Below the pieces are notes generated by a model. That model was not told where the DNA came from. It ran no database searches and was given only the letters and a program-made list of their open reading frames with translations. A program made the translations under genes and the position numbers. 64,000 nt of DNA from Sipunculus nudus (taxonomy: Eukaryota > Annelida > Sipuncula > Golfingiida > Sipunculidae): contig CM049317.1 of assembly GCA_026874595.1 (NCBI GenBank), positions 53,337,618 through 53,401,617 of the forward strand, given 5' to 3'. Of the stretch, positions 8,587 to 18,000 are shown piece by piece (the stretch's first letter is position 1; every line of letters begins with the position of its first letter).

Positions 8587-9777
8587 ATGGGACACACGAC
8601 ATTTCAGGTAGCAACTGGCCTAGCTGCGTCGATCGCCTGCATGGCTGCGGGGATCATCAGCGCTCTACACTTGTGGCACCCTGGGTGGTGGCCGGAGGAC
8701 GACCACTGCGGTTGCATTTATTTACGCTCTGGACGCAACGCCTCTATGGAACCTTACTTTTTGCCACAAACCGCATACCCGACAAGCGCCTGCTGGTTGA
8801 GACGCCCACGTAGACTCAGGTGTACTGTCGGCATATTACTTTGCAATGAGAACGCGTCACCTGTTCCTACCACTGATTCGTCAGGTCGACCCCCGGAACG
8901 CCTTGTTGCGGCCTATGACGAGCTGCTGCAGGAGATGTTGTTTGACGCTGTGTGCTTCCCACTTGTGGGTCTATGTTTGTTCGTTGTTTTGAGCATGCAC
9001 TTGCGCAACGCTGCGCATAAACTGCATGTAGCTCACATCCGTATCATGGATGGTCTTCGTGAAAAAGCACAACAGAAACTTGCAGACAAAACAACAGCTT
9101 GTAACGACAACCCAGCCGTCCCCGGAGGCCACAACCCAAAATCCGATGTATCGCGTCCGCGCTTCACGTATGCGGAACCGAATCTCGTAGTGCCGCCGAC
9201 ACAGGGCGAAAAACCCGATGAGAAACCTGCCATTCTCGACGGAGTGGACTCAATGGAAGCCGTTGTGTCCGAGGAAGCCGACCGGTACTTGACCACGGGC
9301 ACCGATGAACCTCCTCCGCCGTATTCCCAGTTTGAATTCACCGGGTTCCACTGGCCGATCGGGAAAAATGACCGAAAGAGCGTGTCCACACGACACAGAC
9401 ACAACAAGTTGGTCTGTTCCGGCGCGTGCGGAGCTTTGCATGCCATGGTTATATTTCTCACTGTGGCCTGTTTGATGGGGACGTATTCATCCCATCGCCT
9501 ACGTTCCTGTGACGCGTTCGTCCCCCAGTTTGCGTACTGGCACGCAGGCGTCTTAAGCGCGGGGTGTTGGGTGATGTTGTATTACGTGTCACTTTTGGTG
9601 GAGCGCTGTGGCATTTGTCGGCGCAGTGGGAAACACTCTGACGGTGACTGTTACGTGTGCGAATCGTGTTGCTCACGTATAATCAGCAAGATTATTTGCA
9701 CGATCCTGACGCTTTCTGTGCTAGCAGGTTTGGGGTACGTGTTATACACGTACGTGATAAAGCCAAGGGTAGCATGA
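8587..9777 (+). CDS. Multi-pass membrane protein with PPPPY motif, 396 aa
   Basis: The first in-frame ATG after the stop at 8518 is at 8587. Hydrophobic segments lie at about residues 6-28, 119-137, 282-299, 318-338 and 366-389. The first is followed by a Cys-rich loop with an NAS glycosylation sequon. Between the second and third is a hydrophilic stretch of about 140 residues carrying PPPPY at 242-246. PPxY motifs recruit WW-domain ubiquitin ligases of the Nedd4 group, and several enveloped viruses use them for trafficking or budding. A second Cys cluster (CGIC...CYVCESCC) lies between the last two helices at about 341-362. The family is unknown; an envelope protein acting in assembly or receptor down-regulation is an inference. 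Confidence 0.7.
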   Translation: MGHTTFQVATGLAASIACMAAGIISALHLWHPGWWPEDDHCGCIYLRSGRNASMEPYFLPQTAYPTSACWLRRPRRLRCTVGILLCNENASPVPTTDSSGRPPERLVAAYDELLQEMLFDAVCFPLVGLCLFVVLSMHLRNAAHKLHVAHIRIMDGLREKAQQKLADKTTACNDNPAVPGGHNPKSDVSRPRFTYAEPNLVVPPTQGEKPDEKPAILDGVDSMEAVVSEEADRYLTTGTDEPPPPYSQFEFTGFHWPIGKNDRKSVSTRHRHNKLVCSGACGALHAMVIFLTVACLMGTYSSHRLRSCDAFVPQFAYWHAGVLSAGCWVMLYYVSLLVERCGICRRSGKHSDGDCYVCESCCSRIISKIICTILTLSVLAGLGYVLYTYVIKPRVA

Positions 9778-9802
9778 TGATATACACGTACCGCTATGAA
9801 CC

Positions 9803-10648
9803 ATGACGACGGACGTTCTCGCGAGGCATGCAAAGACTGATACTGATCAGGACATGTCAGGTGTTGTCGATCCGTCGCAGAAAGGTGACAAGTACAGAAG
9901 AACTATGTCTTTCGATATCCGGAGTGGACGCACAGGTACGGTGCGCGAACCCGTGTCGCCGGGACCCTCGACCAGTGAGGTCAGTCACAACAGAGAGGTA
10001 GCAGATCTGAATGACCGATTTCGCTTGGCTTGTCGCATGACCGCTTGCACACGCCTAGCGGACGTATTGGAACACAAGGCCCTGGCGAGTGAAAGAAAAT
10101 ACGGGATTACGGGAAGAGCCCTGACACTCGAATGGTACCGTATGCACAAAGACGAGTTGCAGCGTGCACGTGAAATGGCAACACGAGCGGCCGCTCAAGT
10201 CCGTCAGACCGAACATACAGACAAACAGGTTGCTAGAGAAAAAGCCTTGCGTGAGGTATATCACTCGGGATCGACGAAAAATGCATTGTACGGTGCCGTT
10301 CGGCGTAACGTTATTGACCCTGTGAAAAGGCGTATTTTTAACACCCGGATGGAACGCGGATTGACGAACAAGGTTCACAAGGAGAAAAGGCGTGCCTTAA
10401 AGGAGAGAAAAAAGCAGATGTGGTTACAGCGGCTGAACGACGTGAAAGATGCATGCGCAGATATGTGGTCCAGCGATTCAGAATCGGACGACGGTGAGGA
10501 CGGCGAGGGAAGAGGACAAGGTGAAAATATGAAACTGGATGAAGAAATTGAGGAACTGTACCTTGCGCGTAATATGCCCGAACCGATTACAGACGATCCT
10601 TGCGACAGGACCATGTGCGAAGATCGGACGGAACCGCCGCCCATATGA
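9803..10648 (+). CDS. Highly charged protein, 281 aa
   Basis: The ATG at 9803 follows the preceding stop by only 25 bases. Residues 60-215 are Arg/Lys/Glu-rich and predicted helical, with a strongly basic segment around 170-210 (KEKRRALKERKKQ). An acidic run (DSESDDGEDGEG) follows near 225-240. There is no membrane segment or cysteine cluster. The pattern fits a tegument or nucleic-acid-associated protein, but no family is recognised. It is the last gene of the block ending at the poly(A) signal at 10781. Confidence 0.65.
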   Translation: MTTDVLARHAKTDTDQDMSGVVDPSQKGDKYRRTMSFDIRSGRTGTVREPVSPGPSTSEVSHNREVADLNDRFRLACRMTACTRLADVLEHKALASERKYGITGRALTLEWYRMHKDELQRAREMATRAAAQVRQTEHTDKQVAREKALREVYHSGSTKNALYGAVRRNVIDPVKRRIFNTRMERGLTNKVHKEKRRALKERKKQMWLQRLNDVKDACADMWSSDSESDDGEDGEGRGQGENMKLDEEIEELYLARNMPEPITDDPCDRTMCEDRTEPPPI

Positions 10649-10780
10649 TACAGTATAATGATTAACTGCAATGTTGGCACGTGTGATATATCAGACTTAT
10701 ATATCATCTGCGCCGAAATGTGTACCATATATGCTGTTTTTTTTGCTCCGTCACAGCTCTGTATTGTATAGTGTTTTCAT

Positions 10781-10786
10781 ATTAAA
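10781..10786 (+). terminator. Poly(A) signal (ATTAAA) for the 6.8-10.6 kb gene block
   Basis: This is the first good signal downstream of the four plus-strand genes at 6827, 7938, 8587 and 9803. It suggests a 3'-coterminal transcript family, as is common in herpesviruses. The gap 10649-10999 also holds an AT-rich imperfect palindrome near 10685-10705. Confidence 0.5.
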
Positions 10787-10905
10787 GATTTATGTTCCTC
10801 TGTGATTCAGTATGTACTTTAAATGTGTAAAAGATAAAGCGTGTGCGTGTATACCACAACATAATAATAGACTAAAGACACCAACGCAACGATATGAAAA
10901 CCGTC

Positions 10906-10911
10906 TTTATT
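10906..10911 (-). terminator. Poly(A) signal for the kinase-nuclease gene
   Basis: TTTATT on the plus strand is AATAAA on the minus strand, about 90 bases past the stop at 11000. It probably also serves the same-strand gene at 13802-15016. Confidence 0.65.
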
Positions 10912-10949
10912 TCTGTGATAACACTTTACATAAACATATATGTGAAATA

Positions 10950-10970
10950 GGGGTGGGGTGGGGGGGGGGG
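10950..10970 (+). repeat. Guanine run with G-quadruplex potential
   Basis: The plus strand carries GGGG-T-GGGG-T followed by eleven Gs. It lies in the 3' untranslated region of the minus-strand kinase-nuclease transcript, where it reads as cytosines. A similar tract lies at 18638-18660. Confidence 0.8.
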
Positions 10971-10999
10971 TTGCAGTGTAACGGCGGACCGCGCGAATG

Positions 11000-13624
11000 T
11001 CATCTGGTTAACCGGTGGCATATCTCGTAGTTTTCTTTTATACAATCAAACATTTTTTCTACCATCCGGTCTGTGGCTATCACGTTTGTACACACAAGAA
11101 ACCTCGGCAGTGATCTCAATCCAGTCAGAGGGAACAGTTTCTTGTGCGTATGTTCTGCCAGTACCCACATGTTGTGCCAGTCGTTGTCATCAAGCAGGTC
11201 TTCTGGGATATTTTCGTTGAAAGCCGAGCAGACGATTGATTCTGTGTCTATAACGTGCCTACCCGTTGATGCGGCGATCACTCCGCATGTTCCGATCACT
11301 TGGGCTGCGTATGGGTGCAGCGGGTTGAGTATCACCCTGCTCCTAGTGCCGTTTGGCGCTTTGAGTGATGCTTCCGTGTCCTTCAGTGATGTGACGGGGG
11401 AAACCTCTGTTTGAGACTTTCGTTTGTCCGGCAGTAAGAACGGCCCTTCCACTGACGGGGCTGTGATCGTGTGATGTAGACTGCACACCAGGTGACGTTC
11501 TGTGTCCCCGCAGTCCGTCCCCACGTTTTCGACCGTGTAGTCTAACACGTACGTGGACGTTGAGCCTCTGTGTATGTTCAAAAACAAGTAATGATACGCA
11601 AAGGGGTGTTGGCGTACCGATAGTTGCGGCGTTTCCTTAATGAGCGCTTGCAAGCCATCTATCGACTCGTCCGTCGCACGGCAGAGGTCTGCGTCGATCT
11701 CAACGTACACGTTCCTTTCGGCGAACGGTTTCTTACGGCCTCGTTCTTCTTTACACAAGCGTGAAAAGGCCGGCAGCCGGTCCAGACCGACGTGGCTGAA
11801 GGACTTGTCAAACGCCTTCAGGTTGTATCCCTTCACGTGTGTTAGACCGCTCATGTTTGACCAATCTTTTGTTGCACTGAAATGGCACTTCACCTCGATG
11901 AACCCTGTCATGTCTTCAAACACAGCATCAGGTGAAACGCCGAGCATGGGGTACTTCTCCTGGTCAGGGTGCAAGACCAGGCCCGTGCTCTTAAGCTGCC
12001 CGAAGCCGATCACGTCACGCAGAACGTCGATCACGATCGGTTCGAAAAGCAAACCGTGTGCCATAGGGTTCGTCGCTGCTGCGGCTGAGGACCGTGCAGC
12101 TTCACAGACGCTTTCGGGTGTTTTCCATAGTTTGTAAAAACTATTGAGCATGACAGATTGTGACTTACATATGAACCTTTGCATGTGCGATGCTGTGACG
12201 CGCCCCAACCTCCAGTACCACCAGTACCAGTTCGATGTCTGGCCTGTTGTGAGCATGGCAAGGCTGCCCAGAGCGCCCTTCAAAAGAGCTTGTGCTTCTT
12301 CTGTGGGAACATCTGTCTCAAGTGTGGCAGCGTCTGTGGCGGACAGCGTCTGCTTGAGGTCAGCGGTGGTAGCCATCGAGAGCGTATTGCAGAGGCGTCG
12401 CCATTCTTCCGCGTGAGGATTTGAGTGGAACCGGGGGTCGCATGGTTCTCGCACGCTGTGCCGACACTTTTCTGTCCACACATCCTGTGTTTGACACCTG
12501 CATCCCGGAGCTGTGACGTGAGCATCACTGGGACTGCCGCCATCGATACATCGACGGATGTCTCTGTAGGTCGTCTTGTCCACGCGGCACCTGGAGCACG
12601 GCTGGAGACACCCGCTGACAATGACAGATGCCTGCTGCACACTGAGCGCGGCATCAGCTTGTGTGGCCTTCACCCGGTAGAATTCACGGCATGTTGCTGC
12701 GGTTCTGTAGACGCGTCTTGTGTCCTGCCATTGCGGCCAAAACAGGTAATCGGCGTTTCGATGTCTTTCCTCGGAACTTGAAACTGACAGCCAGCACGCC
12801 CGAGGGCGGTAGACAGCAAACCCCACATGTTCCGTCTCGTTGTTTAACGAATGGTGCAGCAAACCCACTATTATGACACCTAAGGCCCACAGGTCTGCAT
12901 TCTTGCCCACATCGGGTGTGAGGTGGGGGCGCAGCCGTGAAAAAAGCTCTGGAGCTCGGGATGTCCAATAGATGGTCGGGTCCCACAGACGTTTGCTGAA
13001 AGGGCAGACGTGGTTGGGCATCAGGTCCTCTTGTGGACATGCGGCGTTACCGAAATCGATAATTTTGACATCGGGTGGCATGCACCATTTTTTTTTCAAC
13101 ATAACGTTCTTGGCAGACAGATCAAAATGGAAAACCCCCAGATCGTGCAGGTGCAGAACACCTTCGGACGCTTTAGACGCGACCGTCCAAGCCAGGTCGT
13201 CGTCGTACAGGCACGAATGCATGAACGTGTGCAACGTCATATCCATGCGTTGGGACACCAACAGCTCGGTTATCGGCGACACTTCTGATCCAATGCGATA
13301 GGCCTTCCCTGTCAAAGCCTCCACCACGTCCGCGAACAGTTTGTGTTTACGCGCGTTTTCTTGCAACAAAACGAGGTCTTCATTGACACCTTTCGCCTTC
13401 AAATGTTCCATAATGTTTAACTCGTGTTTTGCGTGTTTCGTTTGGCATATTTTAAACACGTGGTCCGTGTCCGTATGTAAGTACACGTGCCCGTATGTAC
13501 CACTGCCTATACGCTCTAAGCCCCGTCGTTTTAGTTCTTCAGGTTTCAATAGCTCTACTTTTCGATGAGGGTTAATTGGCGTGTCACCGAGATCCGACAT
13601 GGTTTCTCTGCACAAGAGGTCCAT
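11000..13624 (-). CDS. Protein kinase fused to alkaline exonuclease (UL13-UL12 type), 874 aa
   Basis: The N-terminal third is a Ser/Thr protein kinase: glycine loop GSGTYGHV at 40-47, Lys58 in VFKIC, catalytic loop HFDLSAKN at 166-173 (HFD in place of HRD), DFG at 190-192 and APE at 224-226. After a Cys/His-rich linker (about 310-400) comes a YqaJ/lambda-type exonuclease. It shows GRVTAS at about 474-479, LFEP with Glu528, SPDAV with Asp566, and EVK with Glu577 and Lys579. The nuclease would process replicating viral DNA; the kinase would phosphorylate viral and host nuclear proteins. In herpes simplex these are two adjacent genes in the same order, UL13 then UL12. Here one uninterrupted frame joins them. 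The start is the ATG at 13624; an ATG eight codons later is possible. Confidence 0.9.
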   Translation of the reverse strand: MDLLCRETMSDLGDTPINPHRKVELLKPEELKRRGLERIGSGTYGHVYLHTDTDHVFKICQTKHAKHELNIMEHLKAKGVNEDLVLLQENARKHKLFADVVEALTGKAYRIGSEVSPITELLVSQRMDMTLHTFMHSCLYDDDLAWTVASKASEGVLHLHDLGVFHFDLSAKNVMLKKKWCMPPDVKIIDFGNAACPQEDLMPNHVCPFSKRLWDPTIYWTSRAPELFSRLRPHLTPDVGKNADLWALGVIIVGLLHHSLNNETEHVGFAVYRPRACWLSVSSSEERHRNADYLFWPQWQDTRRVYRTAATCREFYRVKATQADAALSVQQASVIVSGCLQPCSRCRVDKTTYRDIRRCIDGGSPSDAHVTAPGCRCQTQDVWTEKCRHSVREPCDPRFHSNPHAEEWRRLCNTLSMATTADLKQTLSATDAATLETDVPTEEAQALLKGALGSLAMLTTGQTSNWYWWYWRLGRVTASHMQRFICKSQSVMLNSFYKLWKTPESVCEAARSSAAAATNPMAHGLLFEPIVIDVLRDVIGFGQLKSTGLVLHPDQEKYPMLGVSPDAVFEDMTGFIEVKCHFSATKDWSNMSGLTHVKGYNLKAFDKSFSHVGLDRLPAFSRLCKEERGRKKPFAERNVYVEIDADLCRATDESIDGLQALIKETPQLSVRQHPFAYHYLFLNIHRGSTSTYVLDYTVENVGTDCGDTERHLVCSLHHTITAPSVEGPFLLPDKRKSQTEVSPVTSLKDTEASLKAPNGTRSRVILNPLHPYAAQVIGTCGVIAASTGRHVIDTESIVCSAFNENIPEDLLDDNDWHNMWVLAEHTHKKLFPLTGLRSLPRFLVCTNVIATDRMVEKMFDCIKENYEICHRLTR

Positions 13625-13801
13625 GATCTATAAGATCACGGGTTCGGATTTGTCGTATGCAAGGAACACCGGCCCTCTCTTCGTGCTCCCTTGAGAATGT
13701 GTTCCTGAATGGTACATGACACGTATGTTATCGGTATATATTTATATATGGAATGTGGTTTTTTATATATATCATGACGTACCGCGGGTCACATGATGCA
13801 T
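13625..13801 (-). promoter_or_regulatory. AT-rich promoter region of the kinase-nuclease gene
   Basis: The 177-base gap contains repeated TATATA-type elements between 13733 and 13783, within 160 bases of the minus-strand start at 13624. No ORF is supported here. Confidence 0.45.
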
Positions 13802-15016
13802 TCAGGAGCGCTGAACAGCAGGCAATGATGCGCATGCGTGATTTTTTTTGACTGCTCTCTGCGGCTGTGTAATCTGGCCACTGGGGTCGCATACATCAGA
13901 TGCTCCGGGAGATTCTTGCGAACACATGCGGCTTGTTTGTACATCTGGCGCGCACAGGTTCATACGACTGCTCGGCAGCGGGACCGCACCTTTTAGATTA
14001 GCATCTAGCATCGTGTTCACAGCTTCTTCCTGTGCCTCTGCCAAAAACTGATGGCTCATTATATCGCGGGCTGCACTGACTGCACGTTCAGCATCCGGAA
14101 CAACGTCCCCGCTTGCGTCACCTTCAGAGCTGTATAAAGCTTTTGCCAGGTCCACACAGACTTTCGTTGCTTCGTCACGTTTAGCCATCTTTGCTTTGTT
14201 GATGAACAACAGGTAGGAACTGACAACAGTCTTCAACATGTTGGACTGACGGTCGGACGCTTTTTTAGAGTGCCTTTTCACATCAGCCAGAAGCACCTCG
14301 GCTGATCTCAGTTCTCGCTTAGCCGCGCTCCAGTTGGCCTCGTCGTCTTGGTGGTCCTTCGTCCCGGGCCACGTTTCTGCAGCTGCCCCAGGAGGACAGT
14401 CCGTGGTTGCAGCAGATACTCCTTCGCGTACAAAGTGCCGGCGGTTTGCCTCAAGTATTTCCCAGCTTTCACGTTGGACAAGGTCCCGCAAGGTTGTGAC
14501 ACGCCTTTCCAATGCCCTGATCATATCGTCTATATTCCGTTTGTTGTTTTCGCACTCTGTCAGTCCGTAAACCGCGGCGTCGACGAAATTCTTGCTGAGA
14601 GGGTTGCACTCGTCAACCTCCCGTGATACATCGTCCAGGTGTAAGAGCTGCTTGAACATATCAACTTGAGCCCCGTGGCGCTCCTTGTCTCTGGCTGAGA
14701 GGTCCGAATCACCGCCTGACACGCGGTCGGCTGCGGCGTCCTTTTCACGCTCCCTGTTCACACTGTCTGCGAGTTCCAGAAAGCCGTCAACACCCAACGA
14801 GTAAAGACTTTCGAGCCATGGGTCCGCATCCCCTCCCGGGTGCCTGTTCCGGACCATAAGGTCGAATGTGAAACTATCAAACCTACCCTGGACACTTTCT
14901 CCCATCGCAACAACGAAACGCAGTGGAAAATGGCACAGCTGAAGCACCCCTGCCAGCAACTGTTTCCACGCTGGCATCCTGACTGTGAACTCACCGTATG
15001 GGTGAAACCTGCCCAT
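13802..15016 (-). CDS. Coiled-coil protein of unknown function, up to 404 aa
   Basis: The frame begins at an ATG at 15016, which overlaps the 5' end of the divergent primase gene by 87 bases. An internal ATG at 14905 would avoid the overlap. The protein is largely helical, with heptad-like charged segments around residues 165-205 and 240-290, and no membrane segment. It lies directly upstream of the kinase-nuclease gene on the same strand. That is the place held by UL14 in herpes simplex, although UL14 is about half as long. Position alone is weak evidence, so function is left open. Confidence 0.6.
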   Translation of the reverse strand: MGRFHPYGEFTVRMPAWKQLLAGVLQLCHFPLRFVVAMGESVQGRFDSFTFDLMVRNRHPGGDADPWLESLYSLGVDGFLELADSVNREREKDAAADRVSGGDSDLSARDKERHGAQVDMFKQLLHLDDVSREVDECNPLSKNFVDAAVYGLTECENNKRNIDDMIRALERRVTTLRDLVQRESWEILEANRRHFVREGVSAATTDCPPGAAAETWPGTKDHQDDEANWSAAKRELRSAEVLLADVKRHSKKASDRQSNMLKTVVSSYLLFINKAKMAKRDEATKVCVDLAKALYSSEGDASGDVVPDAERAVSAARDIMSHQFLAEAQEEAVNTMLDANLKGAVPLPSSRMNLCAPDVQTSRMCSQESPGASDVCDPSGQITQPQRAVKKNHACASLPAVQRS

Positions 15017-18000
15017 TACGCCAAACTGACAGATCTTCTAATAAGTACGGTGTACCCGGACGTGTACGACGGCATTTCAGAAGGCGAAGGACAAGGGCCG
15101 GAACACGTGTGGACGAGGTCATGCGTGAGCCCGCCGCAGTGGCGCGCACTCTTACTCTTTGACCACTTAGCTGCGGAAAATACATACCTGTCATCAAACG
15201 GAGACATGGGAAAAGGGGGAACGCGTGGGGAATCACGTGCGTGCAATAGTTTGTCTCCTGCCCGTCCCGTGAACGTCGTCTTCGCCATTTTGACAAACAA
15301 ACATGAGATCCCACGGGGGCAGACCGCTACAGCTGCATGCACCGTAACACTGCTTCCCGTTTTAGTTCTACGTAATGTACCTAGAACTTTTATCGTTGGC
15401 AATTCACTTTATCCGTCTGACGAGATCCGCCGGTGGGTGTGCAAGGCAAGTTCCGTCCACTTCGTGTTAAAGCACGTGTCGCGCTTTTACCTGCCGCCGG
15501 CCCTTTCCGGTGCGGCCTCGCAATGCCCCACTGACACACACGTGTACGAAACCCTCTGTAAGCGGTTGTACATTGACCGTGTGTGGGATGTCCAGCACAG
15601 GGCGTCCATCGACACGGATTCATCCTTTGCCTCGTTAATCACACACAGGGATATCACCCACGTGTCTGTCGTTGCGCTTCTACAACTGCACGTGTTCTCC
15701 ATGCGACCTCTACAAAAAGCAGACGGGGCGGGCAGCATGTCTGTCAACGTGAAGTTGTGGGCGATGTGGTCAGACTGGCTGGAAGGGCAAGGCGTGAAAG
15801 CCCACAACCCCTTCGACATGCATCCCTGTCTGACTGAACGGTCCTTGGAAGACGGATCCCTGCACGGCCTCTCTTCTTCGAACGCCTACGGGTACGAGGG
15901 GCTCGTCCATTTTGTGGAGTTTGTGCGGTGGTGGTACGGATTCAACACGCATGTAGAAATGTGCCAGCACCAAACGATCTCGGCCGTGATTGCAAACATT
16001 TCGTGGATGAGGATCCACGTGGCCACCGTGGTGCGTAAGATCATGGAAGCATTCGGACAAAGCCCCATCTACACACGGCCGCCAGTGCACCCCATGTGCC
16101 CCGCGATTTGGACACTGGCCGTCTCGGACAATTGCCGACAGTGCAAACGGCAGGCGGAATATGAAATTCGTTTGCAGCTTGATAAGGTGATGCCACTGTT
16201 GGAGCGGTGCAAGCTGGGACGGTACATGCGGGATGTGCTATGCGCTGTGTTCTCAGACACACCCCTTGACGTAGCTCAGGCTAAGCTAAAACGTTACGAC
16301 CCGGCCGTCGTGCACTGGGGGTTGGATTCTGTCGGCGGTCACGACAGCAGTGTAACGCGCACCACAGCCTTGTCCATCAAGAACCAACACGCTCTAAAAC
16401 AGCTGGCTGTTTCAAATTGGAACGCTGTTTACAGAAATGTGACAGATGTCCCGTCTCCACATTTTTCGAGACTTGCGGATTGTGTTACATTTGTGTCCCA
16501 ACATGCATTACAGCAAGGGAGCGACGGCGGTCGGTTCAGGAACTACGCCCGTTTTCTCCCAGCGTTGTCGCGCCCCGTCAAGACGTCGGGAGGTTTCGTC
16601 CCAGTCTGCACCGACCGCCGGTTATGGAGGGCTTCCAAGGATTACGCTGGGATTACCGCACGGGTGAAGGCAGCTCTCGCGGAAGTGGAGAGGAGACGCG
16701 TCAGTGGAATGCCAAGCGACACAGGCGCGGAAGCCCGTGTCCAGTACGCGATGTCTGTCGCACGGGCTTATCCTGGACTGCATGTGTGTGATGTACTGTC
16801 TTACCTTTACCACATGGACATGAAACAGGCCTTGTGCGTGGTTGGGCGATCCGATTACGACACCGTGCGCCTGAACGAGTTAGGAGGATCTTTGCACGTG
16901 AAAGTGGACCCCGTACTGAGTTTGTTTTCCGTCATGTTCGACGTAGACATGACATACAGGACTCAATATGACGCTCCAACCCTGTCAGAAGTGTACGCTA
17001 TTGCGAGGGCTTTGTACACATCCGTCATGGGTCTCGTGGGGTCTGTGCGTGTGGCACTGGGACCAGAGAAAACGGACACAGAATCTGCAGCCGCTTCCGT
17101 TTTGACGAAGGGCGCCCATGGAAAATCCGAACTTGAATCGTACATGGCCACACACCCAGACATACTTGGAAGCAGGTTGTTCGTATACATGTCAAACTCG
17201 CTGCCCCCGTGTTGCGCCGTGTACGATGAAAACCCTTCGCAGGTACCAAGCCGTGCAAACATGAGACCGTTGGATGACAACCGTCGCGTGAGCGCAGACG
17301 AAGATAACCTGCTGCGCACTCTCACCGAACTGCAGCGGACACGGTCGCTCAGGGTGGTCGTGCAGCTCCCGCCTAACGTTTGTTTCGAATCAGCCGAAGC
17401 TTTCCTCTCGTATCAAGACATGCTTTTTGGATTTTTGAGGGCCGATGAGAGTTTGCGGCCGTTGGTCCACAGGTTGGGAAAAGAGGCTAACTTAGAACGG
17501 TTTATAGACATGGCCGTCTTCAGGGGCCAGTGCCGTATGCCACATTCCGGTAAAGCCGACGGTAGTCAACCGTTCGACCCCCTGACAGTGGTACCGACCC
17601 TGTGCCACGGTTCCGACCCGGATGTCATGCGCGAAACGTGCCTGCGCAACCACTTGGACCCAACTGTTGGACTGATGCACAAGGACCCGTTTCCGGCTAT
17701 GCACTCGAACGAACACCTGAAAAGAGGTCTGGTGATCAAGCAACGTGGACGCTCGGGTTTGTCTGTGTCGTCATTTTTACGCAACTGCCCAACAAACGGC
17801 CCGGATGCCCCTGTACATGCAGTGGACCAAATGGCTATGCGGGTGGTTGAAAGCACGCGCGAGCAGGACAAGTTTTCTCGCTGTGCCCAATTCATTTTGT
17901 GCCACTGGGGAACAAACCACCCTCGGCTCCTGCATGCAACTCCCGCCGACTTGTCTCTTTGTACGGGTGACTCCCTTTTGAAAGCGTTAAACATTGTCGT

